This document shows, piece after piece, positions 37,012 to 49,700 of a stretch of DNA of 64,000 bases; the first letter of the stretch is position 1, and each line of letters opens with the position of its first letter. The notes under the pieces were generated by a model. It was not told where the DNA came from and ran no database searches. It saw nothing but the letters and a program-made list of their open reading frames with translations. This stretch comes from Oceanicoccus sp. KOV_DT_Chl (lineage in GTDB: Bacteria; Pseudomonadota; Gammaproteobacteria; Pseudomonadales; Dasaniaceae). The position numbers and the translations under genes were made by a program. The stretch spans positions 124,001 to 188,000 of the forward strand of contig NZ_FQLF01000007.1 of NCBI RefSeq assembly GCF_900120175.1, written 5' to 3'.

Positions 37012-37829
37012 ACAGTAGTATCTTAGGGTTAATTGTTGTTGGCGTGTTCAGCGCCGCCTTTGCTATCGAGTGGTTTGGTGGCCGTATCCAACGCGGTCCC
37101 CGTCCTGCACGTGACGCCGCTTTTACGGCGATGGGAATTCTGTTTCAAGGGACAATTTCCGGCGCCCTGATCGGCTCGCTAGCAGGCTATATGGTCATTC
37201 AACTGTGGGGAGACCTGGCCGGCAGCCTTAGTCATATCGCATTTTGGAAAGCGTTTCTATTTATCTTTTTGGTTGAAGAATTATTGCACTATTGGATTCA
37301 CCGCTCGGCTCATGAGTGGCGCTGGTTATGGAAGATTCACCGCACCCATCACAGCGCCCAACAATTAAATGTCGGCGTTGTTTATCGTTACAATATCTTT
37401 TGGGTGATGCTTTTACCCCAAACCTGGATGGGCGCATTCGCCACCTATTTCGGTCAGGGCGAAGCCTTTGTAGTAGCCGTACTCATAACCTTTTTTACTA
37501 ATATTCTTACTCACAGCAATTATCGCTGGGACCTGTGGTTGCGCAGCAAAACCCCTTGGGCAACACCAGCCTGGTGGCTTATCGAACGCGTTATTACTTT
37601 GCCTGACACCCATCATGCGCATCACGCCTACGGTAAAAGCGCCCATCCCAACGGTAACTATGCGGTGACATTATTTATTTACGATATAATTTTTGGCACC
37701 GCCAAAATCCCCAATAGTCGACAAACCCAATACGGATTACCCATTTCAGCCAGACTACACTGGGCAGAGGAATTATTTTGGCCAGCCATAAAAAAACCGC
37801 TATTACCCAAGCCAGCTAAAACGGACTAG
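37008..37829 (+). CDS. Sterol desaturase/fatty acid hydroxylase family protein
   Basis: 273 residues, several membrane helices and the di-iron histidine clusters of the family: H94, H98 and H102 in HYWIHRSAHE, H111, H114, H115 in HRTHHS, a HSN motif near 170, and DTHHAHHAYG near 200. These O2-dependent integral membrane enzymes desaturate or hydroxylate sterols, carotenoids or fatty acids. It is coupled to the upstream tetR gene, so its substrate may be the inducer. A strong terminator follows. Confidence 0.9.
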   Translation: MNSSILGLIVVGVFSAAFAIEWFGGRIQRGPRPARDAAFTAMGILFQGTISGALIGSLAGYMVIQLWGDLAGSLSHIAFWKAFLFIFLVEELLHYWIHRSAHEWRWLWKIHRTHHSAQQLNVGVVYRYNIFWVMLLPQTWMGAFATYFGQGEAFVVAVLITFFTNILTHSNYRWDLWLRSKTPWATPAWWLIERVITLPDTHHAHHAYGKSAHPNGNYAVTLFIYDIIFGTAKIPNSRQTQYGLPISARLHWAEELFWPAIKKPLLPKPAKTD

Positions 37830-37839
37830 TGCTACTTCC

Positions 37840-37875
37840 ATAAAAAAACCGCAGCTGTTGCTGCGGTTTTTTTAT
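37840..37875. terminator. Bidirectional terminator between the desaturase and korB genes
   Basis: ACCGCAGC-TGTT-GCTGCGGT flanked by AAAAAAA and TTTTTTT forms a strong hairpin. It serves the plus-strand desaturase gene and the convergent korB gene ending at 37901. Confidence 0.88.
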
Positions 37876-37900
37876 GTCAAATGTTCGGCAGTAATCGTGT

Positions 37901-38953
37901 CTAACGAAAACTTTCATTAATGTTGGCTAGCACTTTTCCACCTGGACATAAATCTGCTTCCGTTAATGAACGCAGCGGCTTATTCGAGCTGGCAATCGTG
38001 TCATGTAACTCTTGCGAGTTAGGATCCATATATAACAACCCCGTCAAAATCTGGTCTTTGGCTTTATAGTCTTTAATTAAGGCCAACGCTGAACGGCGAT
38101 TATTAATGTCCAGTTTCTCATCCGCTTTATGTAAATGTACTACCGCGCCATCATGCAAAGTAACTTCCTGAGAAGTACCCGGATTATACGCCGTGGTAAT
38201 TTCTTCTTTCATTGGCACAAAATCCACTGTACCTGTTGCCGCAAGGTGATCACGTACGTGTTCGTAACCCTTGGTTGAACCCGGGTTGTTATTGAACGTC
38301 ACACAGGGTGAAATTACATCAATAAATGCAAACCCCTGATGGGAAATTGCCGCTTTGATTAATGGTACCAGTTGCGCTTTATCACCAGAGAAACTACGCG
38401 CCACGAAAGTCGCACCTAACTGTAAAGCCACACTGGCCAAATCAATCGGCTCAAACGGATTAGGCTCACCTTTTTTACTCATAGAACCGACATCAGAGGT
38501 TGCCGAATCCTGACCTTTGGTGAGCCCATAGCAGCCGTTATTTTCAACGATATACATCATATTCAAATTACGACGTACTGCATGGGTAAATTGGCCCATA
38601 CCGATTGACGCCGTATCACCATCTCCTGAAACACCAATATAAGTCAGGTCACGGTTAGCCATATTAGCGCCAGTGGCAACTGATGGCATCCGCCCATGTA
38701 CCGAATTAAATCCGTGTGAATTACCCAAAAAATAGGTCGGCGTTTTTGATGAACAGCCAATACCAGACATCTTTGCAACCTTATGCGGCGGTATCGACAA
38801 TTGAAAAATTGCATCAACAATCGCAGCACTGATCGAATCGTGCCCACAACCGGCACACAGGGTTGAAATTGCACCCTCGTAATTCTTTTTAGTAAACCCT
38901 AAATCGTTAACTGGTAACTCAGGGTGACGAAAATTTGGTTTTATATAACTCAT
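37901..38953 (-). CDS. korB: 2-oxoacid:ferredoxin oxidoreductase subunit beta
   Basis: 350 residues. It binds thiamine diphosphate through the motif GDGDTASIG...NNGCYGLTKGQ (about residues 105-145). The 4Fe-4S-related cysteines lie in LCAGCGHDS near residue 33 and further on. It decarboxylates a 2-oxoacid such as 2-oxoglutarate or pyruvate, giving an acyl-CoA and reduced ferredoxin, with the alpha subunit at 38966. The gap to korA is 12 bases, same strand, so one operon. Confidence 0.9.
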   Translation of the reverse strand: MSYIKPNFRHPELPVNDLGFTKKNYEGAISTLCAGCGHDSISAAIVDAIFQLSIPPHKVAKMSGIGCSSKTPTYFLGNSHGFNSVHGRMPSVATGANMANRDLTYIGVSGDGDTASIGMGQFTHAVRRNLNMMYIVENNGCYGLTKGQDSATSDVGSMSKKGEPNPFEPIDLASVALQLGATFVARSFSGDKAQLVPLIKAAISHQGFAFIDVISPCVTFNNNPGSTKGYEHVRDHLAATGTVDFVPMKEEITTAYNPGTSQEVTLHDGAVVHLHKADEKLDINNRRSALALIKDYKAKDQILTGLLYMDPNSQELHDTIASSNKPLRSLTEADLCPGGKVLANINESFR

Positions 38954-38965
38954 GTCATCACACCC

Positions 38966-40828
38966 TTAGTGATTATCTTTGTTGACTTTCTGACGGATAG
39001 GCGTGACTTTTGCCTCAGTCATATGGTCATTGATTTTCTGTTGAATAAATCGCGCCGTGATCGGCATGCCGTCATAACTCAGAATTTTATTCAAATGCTT
39101 GGGATCGATGTCACAATCATTCACCAATAGAGAACGCATTTGTGCGTCGCGGTTTTGCTCAACAACAAACACTGTTTCGTGACTGGCAATAAAATCTTCC
39201 ACGTCCTGATTAAAAGGGAAGGCACGAATACGACAGGTATCTACTGCCATACCCTCTTCCGCCAAATAATCTGCAGCTTCCAGCGTCGCATCCATACTGG
39301 TTCCAAAGTGAAGCACACCAATTTTACTACCGCCTTGCGCTAAAATAATTTCGGCCTGCGGCACCAACGCTTTGGCTGTTTCCCACTTGAGCAGCAAGCG
39401 CTCCATATTTTTTACATACTCGGCACCGTCCTCCGTATACACCGCGTACTCATCACGCGATGTACCACGGGTAAAGAACGAACCTTTTGTAGGGTGAGTT
39501 CCCGGATAAGTACGGTAAGGAATACCATCACCATCCACATCCAGATAACGACCAAATTTACCAGCCATTTCTTCCAGATCCTGCTCACTGAATACTTTGC
39601 CGCGGTTATAAGCGCGGTTATCATCCCACTCTAATGGATCGGACATATTATCATTCATGCCCAAATCCAGGTCAGTCAACATAATCACCGGCGTCTGTAA
39701 ATGCTCAGCCAAATCAAAAGCATCGGCAGTCATATCAAAACATTCTTTTGGCGTTGAGGGGAATACCAATACGTGCTTGGTATCACCGTGTGAAGCATAG
39801 GCACAAGCCATAACGTCGGACTGCTGAGTCCGTGTCGGCATCCCTGTTGACGGGCCGGTACGCTGCACATCGATCAACACCGTTGGGATTTCAGCAAAAT
39901 ACGCCAAGCCCAAAAACTCACTCATCAAAGATATTCCCGGGCCGCTGGTAGCGGTAAATGCCCGAGCCCCATTCCAACTAGCACCGATAACCATACCAAT
40001 CGCGGCCAACTCATCTTCCGCCTGCACGATGGCGTAATTCTTTTTACCCGAACCAGGGTCGATCCTTAAACGCTTACAGTATTTTTCGAAACCTTCAACA
40101 ACGGAAGTAGAAGGTGTAATCGGATACCAACCGGCCATAGTTGCGCCGCCATAAACTGCGCCTAAACCACAGGCAGTATTCCCATCGATTAAAATCTTAT
40201 CACCCAGATTATCGCGACGCTCAAGTCGCACACCTAAAGGACAGCTAAAATGTGCTTGCGCGTATTGAAACCCTAATTCCATGGCATGTACGTTTGGCGC
40301 AATCAGCTTCTCTTTACCTTTAAACTGATCGGCTAGCAAACCGGTCAATGCGTCAAATTCAATATTAATCAAAGCTGCTAATGCGCCGACATAAATAACG
40401 TTTTTAAACAGCTGACGCTGTCGGGCATCTTTATATTCTTCCAGGCAAATTTTAGTTAATGGCAAACCGATAAAGGTAATATCATTGCGCAACAAACGTA
40501 AATCCAAGACCTTGGTATTGTCGTAAATAAAATAACCGCCGGGTGAAACCTCCTGAATATCTTTGGCCATACTTTGCGGATTAACACAGACCATAATATC
40601 GATACCGCCGCGACGACCGGTATAGCCTTTATCGCTGACCCGAACTTCGTACCATGTGGGTAAACCTTGAATATTCGAAGGAAATATATTTTTGGGGCTA
40701 ACTGATAAACCCATACGGAAAACCGCTTTGGCAAACATATTGTTAGCACTAGCAGAACCGGTACCGTTGACATTGGCAAATTTGATTACCAGATCATTGA
40801 CGGAAGTGATGTTGTTAACTGTTGTCAT
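38966..40828 (-). CDS. korA: 2-oxoacid:ferredoxin oxidoreductase subunit alpha (gamma-alpha fusion)
   Basis: 620 residues. The N-terminal ~190 residues are the gamma domain (KFANVNGTGSASANNMFAKAVFRMG). The alpha pyrimidine-binding domain follows with DGNTACGLGAVYGGATMAGWYPITPSTSVVEGF, EDELAAIGMVIGASWNGARAFTATSGPGISLM and a C-terminal FVVEQNRDAQMR. The fused gamma-alpha layout with a separate beta subunit is the two-subunit KorAB form. It precedes korB and follows the GltD-like gene by 17 bases. Confidence 0.9.
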   Translation of the reverse strand: MTTVNNITSVNDLVIKFANVNGTGSASANNMFAKAVFRMGLSVSPKNIFPSNIQGLPTWYEVRVSDKGYTGRRGGIDIMVCVNPQSMAKDIQEVSPGGYFIYDNTKVLDLRLLRNDITFIGLPLTKICLEEYKDARQRQLFKNVIYVGALAALINIEFDALTGLLADQFKGKEKLIAPNVHAMELGFQYAQAHFSCPLGVRLERRDNLGDKILIDGNTACGLGAVYGGATMAGWYPITPSTSVVEGFEKYCKRLRIDPGSGKKNYAIVQAEDELAAIGMVIGASWNGARAFTATSGPGISLMSEFLGLAYFAEIPTVLIDVQRTGPSTGMPTRTQQSDVMACAYASHGDTKHVLVFPSTPKECFDMTADAFDLAEHLQTPVIMLTDLDLGMNDNMSDPLEWDDNRAYNRGKVFSEQDLEEMAGKFGRYLDVDGDGIPYRTYPGTHPTKGSFFTRGTSRDEYAVYTEDGAEYVKNMERLLLKWETAKALVPQAEIILAQGGSKIGVLHFGTSMDATLEAADYLAEEGMAVDTCRIRAFPFNQDVEDFIASHETVFVVEQNRDAQMRSLLVNDCDIDPKHLNKILSYDGMPITARFIQQKINDHMTEAKVTPIRQKVNKDNH

Positions 40829-40845
40829 AATACTACCCGCCCGCC

Positions 40846-42660
40846 TTAATTACTGTTAGCCGTAACTTCGTCGGCATAATTACCGGCTTTAGTTACTTCA
40901 TACATAAACTTCTGCATATCCCAAGCTGCAGTAGGACAGCGTTCGGCACACAAACCACAATGCAAGCAGACATTCTCATCCTTTACCATAATGCGCTTGG
41001 TGGGTAGCGCATCCGTTGAAATATATAAATCCTGTGACAAATTATTAGCTGGCGCACTTAAGCGAGTACGCAACTCGGCTTCATCTTCAGCCGGAGCAGT
41101 AAAGGTAATACAGTCAGTCGGACAAATATCAACGCAGGCATCACACTCAATACATTTAGCTTCGGTAAACACCGTTTGCGCATCACAATTCAGGCAACGT
41201 TGTGCTTCAGCAAAACCTATCGCGGTATCAAAGCCCAGCTCAACTTCCATTTTACGATCAGTTAATGACAGCTGAACTTCGGCATGAGGTACGGCATAGC
41301 GCACATCATCGACCACGCTGCTGTCATAGCTCCATTCGTGAATACCCATTTTTTGGCTAACTAAATTAGTCCCCGGGGCCAAACGCTCACTAACACTTTT
41401 ACCGTTGAGAAATAGATCGATAGAAACTGCCGCCTGATGGCCATGAGCAACAGCGGTAATAACATTTTCCGGACCGAATGCAGCGTCACCACCAAAAAAG
41501 ACTTTAGGGTTTTTAGATTGGAATGTTTGCGTATCAACTACTGGCATATCCCACTTACCAAACTCCACGCCTAAATCACGCTCAATCCACGGGAAAGCAT
41601 TGTCCTGGCCAATAGCGATACAAACATCATCACATTCAATCAGTACTGGCGCTTCACCGAGGCTCACCAGCGAACGCTTGCCACTGTCATCATATTCGGC
41701 GCGCACCTTGTCGAACTTCATGCCAACTAATTTGCCATTATCAACAACAAACTCCAGTGGCACATGATTTTCAAACATTGGAATGCCTTCGCGTTCGGCA
41801 TCTTCAATTTCCCAAGGGGAGGCTTTCATTTCAGAACGCGGGCTGCGCACTACGACTTTAACGTCCTGGGCACCTAAGCGGAGTGAAGTACGGCAGCAAT
41901 CCATGGCGGTATTACCACCACCTAATACAATAACTTTTTTGCCAATCGCTTCACGGTGCTCAAACGCCACACTGGACAACCAATCGATACCAATATGAAT
42001 ATTGTCTGCACCTTCTTCACGACCCGTGATGGTCAAATCGCGACCTCGGGGGGCACCGGTACCGATAAAGACCGCATCATAATTTTTATCTAAAATTGTT
42101 TTTAAACTGTCGACATAGTGATTGTATTGAGTCACTACGCCCATATCAGTAATGTAATTAACTTCCTGATCCAGCACTTGCACTGGCAGCCGGAATGAAG
42201 GGATCTGGCTACGCATGAAACCGCCACCGGCGGGCTGGTCATCATAAAGGTCAATCGAGTAGCCCAGTGGCATTAAATCTCTGGCCACGGTTAATGACGC
42301 TGGTCCGCCGCCAATCAAGGCAACACGCTTGCCGTTTTTCTGCTCGGGAATAACCGGCATCAACGCATTAACGTCATCGTCATTTTTATTATCTGCCGCT
42401 ACCCGCTTTAACCGACAAATCGCCACCGGTTGTTCTTCTACTCGACCACGTCGACAAGCTGGCTCACAAGGGCGGTCACAGGTGCGACCTAGTACACCGG
42501 GGAAAACGTTAGATTCCCAGTTCACCATATAAGCATCGGTATAACGCCCGGCTGCAATTAAGCGGATATACTCTGGAACAGGGGTATGCGCCGGACAAGC
42601 GTACTGACAATCCACGACTTTATGAAAGTACTCCGGATCTTTAATATCTGTTGGTTTCAA
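40846..42660 (-). CDS. FAD-dependent oxidoreductase with Fe-S clusters (GltD-like), partner of KorAB
   Basis: 604 residues. The N-terminal Cys cluster (DCQYACPAHTPVPEY and GRTCDRPCEPACRRG) is as in glutamate synthase small subunit. Next come an FAD site (VALIGGGPASLTVARDL, about 115) and an NAD(P) site (VIVLGGGNTAMDCC, about 245). Two C-terminal 4Fe-4S ferredoxin motifs end it (CIECDACVDICP and CLHCGLCAERCP). It is first in the operon with korA and korB. A likely role is to move electrons between ferredoxin from KorAB and NAD(P)H. Confidence 0.88.
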   Translation of the reverse strand: MKPTDIKDPEYFHKVVDCQYACPAHTPVPEYIRLIAAGRYTDAYMVNWESNVFPGVLGRTCDRPCEPACRRGRVEEQPVAICRLKRVAADNKNDDDVNALMPVIPEQKNGKRVALIGGGPASLTVARDLMPLGYSIDLYDDQPAGGGFMRSQIPSFRLPVQVLDQEVNYITDMGVVTQYNHYVDSLKTILDKNYDAVFIGTGAPRGRDLTITGREEGADNIHIGIDWLSSVAFEHREAIGKKVIVLGGGNTAMDCCRTSLRLGAQDVKVVVRSPRSEMKASPWEIEDAEREGIPMFENHVPLEFVVDNGKLVGMKFDKVRAEYDDSGKRSLVSLGEAPVLIECDDVCIAIGQDNAFPWIERDLGVEFGKWDMPVVDTQTFQSKNPKVFFGGDAAFGPENVITAVAHGHQAAVSIDLFLNGKSVSERLAPGTNLVSQKMGIHEWSYDSSVVDDVRYAVPHAEVQLSLTDRKMEVELGFDTAIGFAEAQRCLNCDAQTVFTEAKCIECDACVDICPTDCITFTAPAEDEAELRTRLSAPANNLSQDLYISTDALPTKRIMVKDENVCLHCGLCAERCPTAAWDMQKFMYEVTKAGNYADEVTANSN

Positions 42661-42953
42661 AACTGCCTTCCCGATTTAAATTTAATGTAATAAGCTAATT
42701 GCCGGAGTGTTTATCACCCTCTTTTCCCTGCTTCGTTCTAGCGCCGAATTACAGACAAATAAGCCTGCCAATTAAAGCATAAGCCACTAACAATATCAGT
42801 AGCTATGGTTTATTTTATTGGGCAAAAGTACAGTTTTTATTGCTATCGAGAACTACTGAACAACGCTGAGCAAGCATTAATTTAAATTTAGTAAAGCGTT
42901 GTTATAGGTAATTTGACTACAGATTTATCCCTACCATGAACAAGGTCTTGTCT

Positions 42954-43565
42954 TCACCAAAATTTCCACCAGGGACCCTGCAGTTCTTTCTCGCAACTAT
43001 TGAGTTGTGATTGGTAGCGCGCAGCCCGCGCCGAGACTTTTTTTGCCACGCCTTTTAGCCATGGCTTTTTATTATAAGTACGCCGATTAAAGCCACCATG
43101 ACCTTCGTGGTAAGCCAGATAAAGGTGGTAAGTATCATCTGGCTTGATATTGCATTTCTTCCGACTGACGCTGTTATACCAACCAATAAAATCAATAGCG
43201 TCAGCAAAGTCATCCCGATCCGCGCCATAATTACCGCTGCTCTTGATATACCAATCCCAGGTATCATCTTTCGCTTGTGAGTAACCATAGGAATCTGAAG
43301 GCCTGGGACCAGGAATAAACCCTAAAATTTTGGTGCGCGGTGGTTTTGCTTTCTGTTGGAACCGGGACTCTTGATACATGATTGCCATCATCGTGGGAAT
43401 AGGTAAATACCAATTACTGCGCGCGTCTTCAGCCTCATCATACCAATCATCTTTTTCCCGAAAGATTTCACAGATATTACTTTGGTTTTTGGGTGGGGAG
43501 ACGGTGCAGCCAACCAGAAAGAGTAGCGGTAACAATAACAGCAGCAGATATTGTTTTTTATTCAT
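42954..43565 (-). CDS. Transglycosylase SLT-domain lipoprotein
   Basis: 203 residues. Lipobox LFLVGC with Cys20, then a soluble lysozyme-like domain: the likely catalytic Glu66 in MYQESRF, SYGYSQAKDDTWDWY, and the LYLAYHEGHGGF block. This is a lytic murein transglycosylase family member anchored in the outer membrane. Bases 42661-42953 upstream show no gene or motif I can assign. Confidence 0.8.
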   Translation of the reverse strand: MNKKQYLLLLLLPLLFLVGCTVSPPKNQSNICEIFREKDDWYDEAEDARSNWYLPIPTMMAIMYQESRFQQKAKPPRTKILGFIPGPRPSDSYGYSQAKDDTWDWYIKSSGNYGADRDDFADAIDFIGWYNSVSRKKCNIKPDDTYHLYLAYHEGHGGFNRRTYNKKPWLKGVAKKVSARAARYQSQLNSCEKELQGPWWKFW

Positions 43566-43607
43566 AACACCACTTCTAGTTGATCGCTGATATTTGTCCA
43601 GTAAAAA

Positions 43608-45649
<2,042 letters not shown>

Positions 45650-45690
45650 CTACGACGGAGATTAGAGAAGCGGTTTAAATAAACCACGCA

Positions 45691-46593
45691 TTAAACATGC
45701 GTCAGCTGACGGCGCTGATGTTCCTGCAAGCGTTGGCGACAATGCTCGAGTGTTTGATTAGTCATAGCACTACGCGACTCATCCAGTAACACACCATTCA
45801 AATTGGTCACCAGACACTGCGCGGTTTCAACCATACATTCAAACGCTTTGATGGGATCTTTAGGCCCAGGCACACTCATAAAAAAGCAGACACCGGGAGT
45901 AGTAAAATCTTCTATGGTGTCAAGATCAAAAAAACCTGGCTCGACACTATTGGCCATACTGAATTGAACCGCGCCATTGCCGCCTTTTTCTTCGTGGCGA
46001 TGAAAAATATTCATATCACCAAAGCGCAAATCGCAGGCCAATAAGATATGAAGTAAATCTGGACCTTTAAAGGCTTCTTTTTTAGCAATGACATTAATCA
46101 CCACCACTTCTTCAGGATTAGTTTCGACGCGGGAAGATTTGCTTACCGCTTTTGTCTCTGCTTCACGCTTTAGCTGGGCAATGTCCTGAGGCTTATCTTT
46201 TGTTGTGGGCTGCTCTTCCTTTGCCGCCATTGCGGCTACGGCGACATCGATAGGATCAGGTATTTCATCAGGCAAGTCATTGGCATTATCAATGACAGAT
46301 TCAGCTGCGGTCAATTCATCCGCAACTGACTCCATTAGCATCGGCACGGATTGCTCCAGGTCCAACTCTTCATTGCCACCGCGACGGCCGACAATGCGAG
46401 CACCACCCGCAGGCAATTCGCCAGTACCGATATCATCATCACTGGCACCAGCGGAGTTCAGGAATTGTTTATTTAAAGCCATGCGAATTCTACCGCGACG
46501 CTCATTGCGCATGCGGCGATAGCCATCAATCAGCACTGCTAAAATAAGCAGCACACCAACAATGAGCATCCAGTCGCGAACACCGAGTTCCAT
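45691..46593 (-). CDS. zipA: Cell division protein ZipA
   Basis: 300 residues. An N-terminal membrane helix (about 9-22), a basic segment, a long acidic/charged linker, and the C-terminal FtsZ-binding domain from about 165 (VVINVIAKKEAFKGPDLLHILLACDLRFGDMNIFHRHE...VCFFMSVPGPKDP). It tethers the FtsZ ring to the inner membrane. The gene order smc-zipA-ligA is the standard gammaproteobacterial arrangement. Bases 46594-46788, between smc and zipA, show only a weak inverted repeat (GCAGC...GCTGC). Confidence 0.93.
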   Translation of the reverse strand: MELGVRDWMLIVGVLLILAVLIDGYRRMRNERRGRIRMALNKQFLNSAGASDDDIGTGELPAGGARIVGRRGGNEELDLEQSVPMLMESVADELTAAESVIDNANDLPDEIPDPIDVAVAAMAAKEEQPTTKDKPQDIAQLKREAETKAVSKSSRVETNPEEVVVINVIAKKEAFKGPDLLHILLACDLRFGDMNIFHRHEEKGGNGAVQFSMANSVEPGFFDLDTIEDFTTPGVCFFMSVPGPKDPIKAFECMVETAQCLVTNLNGVLLDESRSAMTNQTLEHCRQRLQEHQRRQLTHV

Positions 46594-46788
46594 TGTAGCC
46601 TTAATACCTTTGTGAATGAGTCAAAAAATGCAGCACAATAGCTGCGTTAATCATAGCCAAACTAATTAACTATAAAGGTATAAGTTAGCACCAGTTTAGC
46701 GCATTGCAACTCTGTTCAAACCGCTGAGCGAATACGTCAGAAGCCAGCACTGCCTGCAGCCAACCCATCCCTCTACTATTAGTACCCG

Positions 46789-49700
46789 TTATATCGCCGC
46801 AAGTTCCGCAGCCTCATCAACATCCACCGTCACCAGACGAGAAACGCCAGGTTCATGCATGGTCACGCCGAGCAATTGATCGGCCATTTCCATCGCAATT
46901 TTATTGTGGGTGATGTAGATAAACTGTACCTGCTTGGACATTTCTTTTACCAGACGGGCATAACGCCCCACATTGGCATCGTCCAATGGTGCATCAACCT
47001 CATCCAGCATACAGAACGGCGCTGGGTTCAAACGGAATATAGAAAATACCAGGGCGATAGCCGTCAGGGCTTTTTCGCCACCAGACAATAAATGAATGGT
47101 GCTGTTACGCTTGCCTGGTGGCCGTGCCATGATAGCAATACCAGTATCCAATAAATCATCACCGGTCATTTCCAGATAAGCTGTACCACCGCCAAATACT
47201 TTCGGGAACAACTCTTGCAAACTGCTATTCACCTGATCGAAGGTATCTTTAAAACGCTGGCGAGTTTCTTTATCAATTTTATGGATAGCATTTTCCAAAG
47301 TCTGCAAAGCTTCTTCCAGATCAGCATTCTGCGCGTCTAAATAAGTCTTACGTTCTGACTGGGATTTATACTCATCAATTGCCGCTAAATTAATGGGCCC
47401 CAAGCGCGCGATACGCCGCCCAATACTTTCCAGATTCTCATGCCACAATTTTTCTTCTGCATCTTCAGGCAGATTAGCCAGCACGTTATCCAGCTCATAT
47501 TGGGTTTCAATCAACTGTTCTTCCAGGGTGCGACGACGAACTTGTAAACCCTGCACTTCTACACGGCCGCGCTCCAATTCGGAACGAACGGTTTGCGCAC
47601 GAGCTTCAATCCCGCTGCGCTTGCTTTCAGCCTCACGTAAACCATGCTCAATTTCATCAACCTTGCGTCTGGCCTCAGTTAACTCCTCTTCGATTTGCAA
47701 ACGCTGCTCTAGCTGTGTTTCCAGCTCCAGTTTTAATTCTTCCACCGGGTCATCAGAACCACTAATACCTTCCAACAAGGTGGTGCGCCGCTCTTCTAAC
47801 TGCTCGACCTGATAACGGGTACGCTCGATATTTTGACTCATCGAATCCAATTGCGCCCGCAGCGATTGATAGCGCATCGCTAATTGGTGGGCTGAGTCTT
47901 TATCATGGCGGGCTGCTTGACGGGCATTATCCAGCACCGTACGACACTGGTCGCGTTGTGCCAGTAACGTTTCGCGCTGACTGGAATCCTGCTCCATAGA
48001 CTCAATCGCTTCCGACAAAATCATCCGTGCTTCGCCCAGACTTTCCTGCTCCATCTGAAACTGTTCACGGCTTTCAGCGATTTCACCGCTGATGCGTTCG
48101 CGGCGTGAACTGATCTGCTCGATGTTAACTTGCTTGGCACTCAGCGCTGAACGCAGCTCTGAATGCTTATTGTTCTGCGACTGCGCTTCACGCTGCAATT
48201 GTTCGCGACTGGTTTCCAGAACCTTTAATTTCTCACGGCCTGCTGCCAATTGGCTATCAAGCGACTCAACGCTTTGCTCGGCATCAACCATGCTGGCGGT
48301 CAGTGTTTCTAACTCCTGCTGCCGCTGTAATACACCGGCCTGCTCATCAGAGTCTTTAGCAACTCGCAACCAGTTGGAACCAATCCATAAACCATCCGCG
48401 GTGACTACTGACTCATGGGCAGCGAGCTGACTGCGCAACGCTAACGCGGCCGTTAAATCTGCCGCCACATAAATTCCCGCCAACAGCGATTGTGCCTGCT
48501 GACCACTCTCCAGTTTACTGGCTAAGGTGTCTGCCAAGGAACCTTCATTGAGCGCAGGTGTATTGGCATCTAATAGCGTAATGCTGCCGTGCTCGAGATT
48601 AGCTGCCAACGCAGCAACAGCATCCAAACCATCGACACAGACAGCTTGCAGATGCTCACCTAAAACCGTTTCAACGGCGGTTTCCCAACCACTAGCTACT
48701 TTTAAATTTTCAGCCAAACGGGCCTGGCTATCCAGACCACTGGATTTTAACCAATCACTGATCGCACCCTGCTGCCGACCTAGCGCCGCCTGCTGCAAAG
48801 CTTCTAACGACGCATGCCGACCGCGCATACTTTGCAGCTGGTTGCGCGACTTATCCAACTCGGCACCCAGCTCAACATTGCCATCGCGCAATTGCTGAAT
48901 CTCATCGGTCTGCTGTTCTAACTTTAACTGCTGCTCTTCACGCTGCATGTCGGCTTCAGCCAACTGCTCGTTTAGCAACTCAATTTCTTCTTCAACCGGG
49001 CCGGCGCTTAAACCTGACTTTTCCTCTTCCAGTTTTTCAATACGTTGCTGGATGCGACTCAGCGCCTGTTCAAGATGTTGAATGCGGGATTGCTGAACCT
49101 CTGCTTTCTGCCGTGGCTCCAACGCTTTCTGATTGAAATCATCCCACTGCTGCTGCCAGGCTTGCATCGACTCTTCAGCGTCAAGCAATGCCGCTGCGGT
49201 TTCTTCTTCGGAACTCTGTGCCAATTCCAGCTCTGGCTGAATCTCTTCAACTTCAGCCGACCAGCGCTCCTGCTTCTCGGTATCGGTAACTAGATGCTGT
49301 TTTGACTCTTGATAGTTGCGCTCGGTTTGCGCCAAATCGTCCTTCAATTGGCGGCTGCGTTCCTGCTGATGTTGAATATTCTGTTCAGTACGGGAGATTT
49401 CAGCGCCAATACCATAGTAACGGGCTTGTACTTCGTTGAAGCGATCCATGGTATCGGTATGAACGTCGCGAAACTTTTCGATATCAGCATCAACGGCGCG
49501 CTGTTCGGCAATCACCCCTTCCAGCTTAACTTCCAAGTCACGGATGGAGGTTTCGTAGACTTTGACCTGACCGTCCAGGGACTTCCATTGCAAGGCCTGT
49601 AATTGCGCCTTTAACAATCGCTCCTCTTTTTTCAACTCCGTATAGCGCTCAGCCGCTTGTGCCTGCCGCTGCAAATGCTGTAGCTGGCGTTCAAGCTCAT

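Noticed and set aside
46855-49602. Several long plus-strand frames across smc
   Set aside because: Antisense to a well-conserved gene with Ser/Arg/Cys-rich translations typical of reverse frames of coiled-coil genes.
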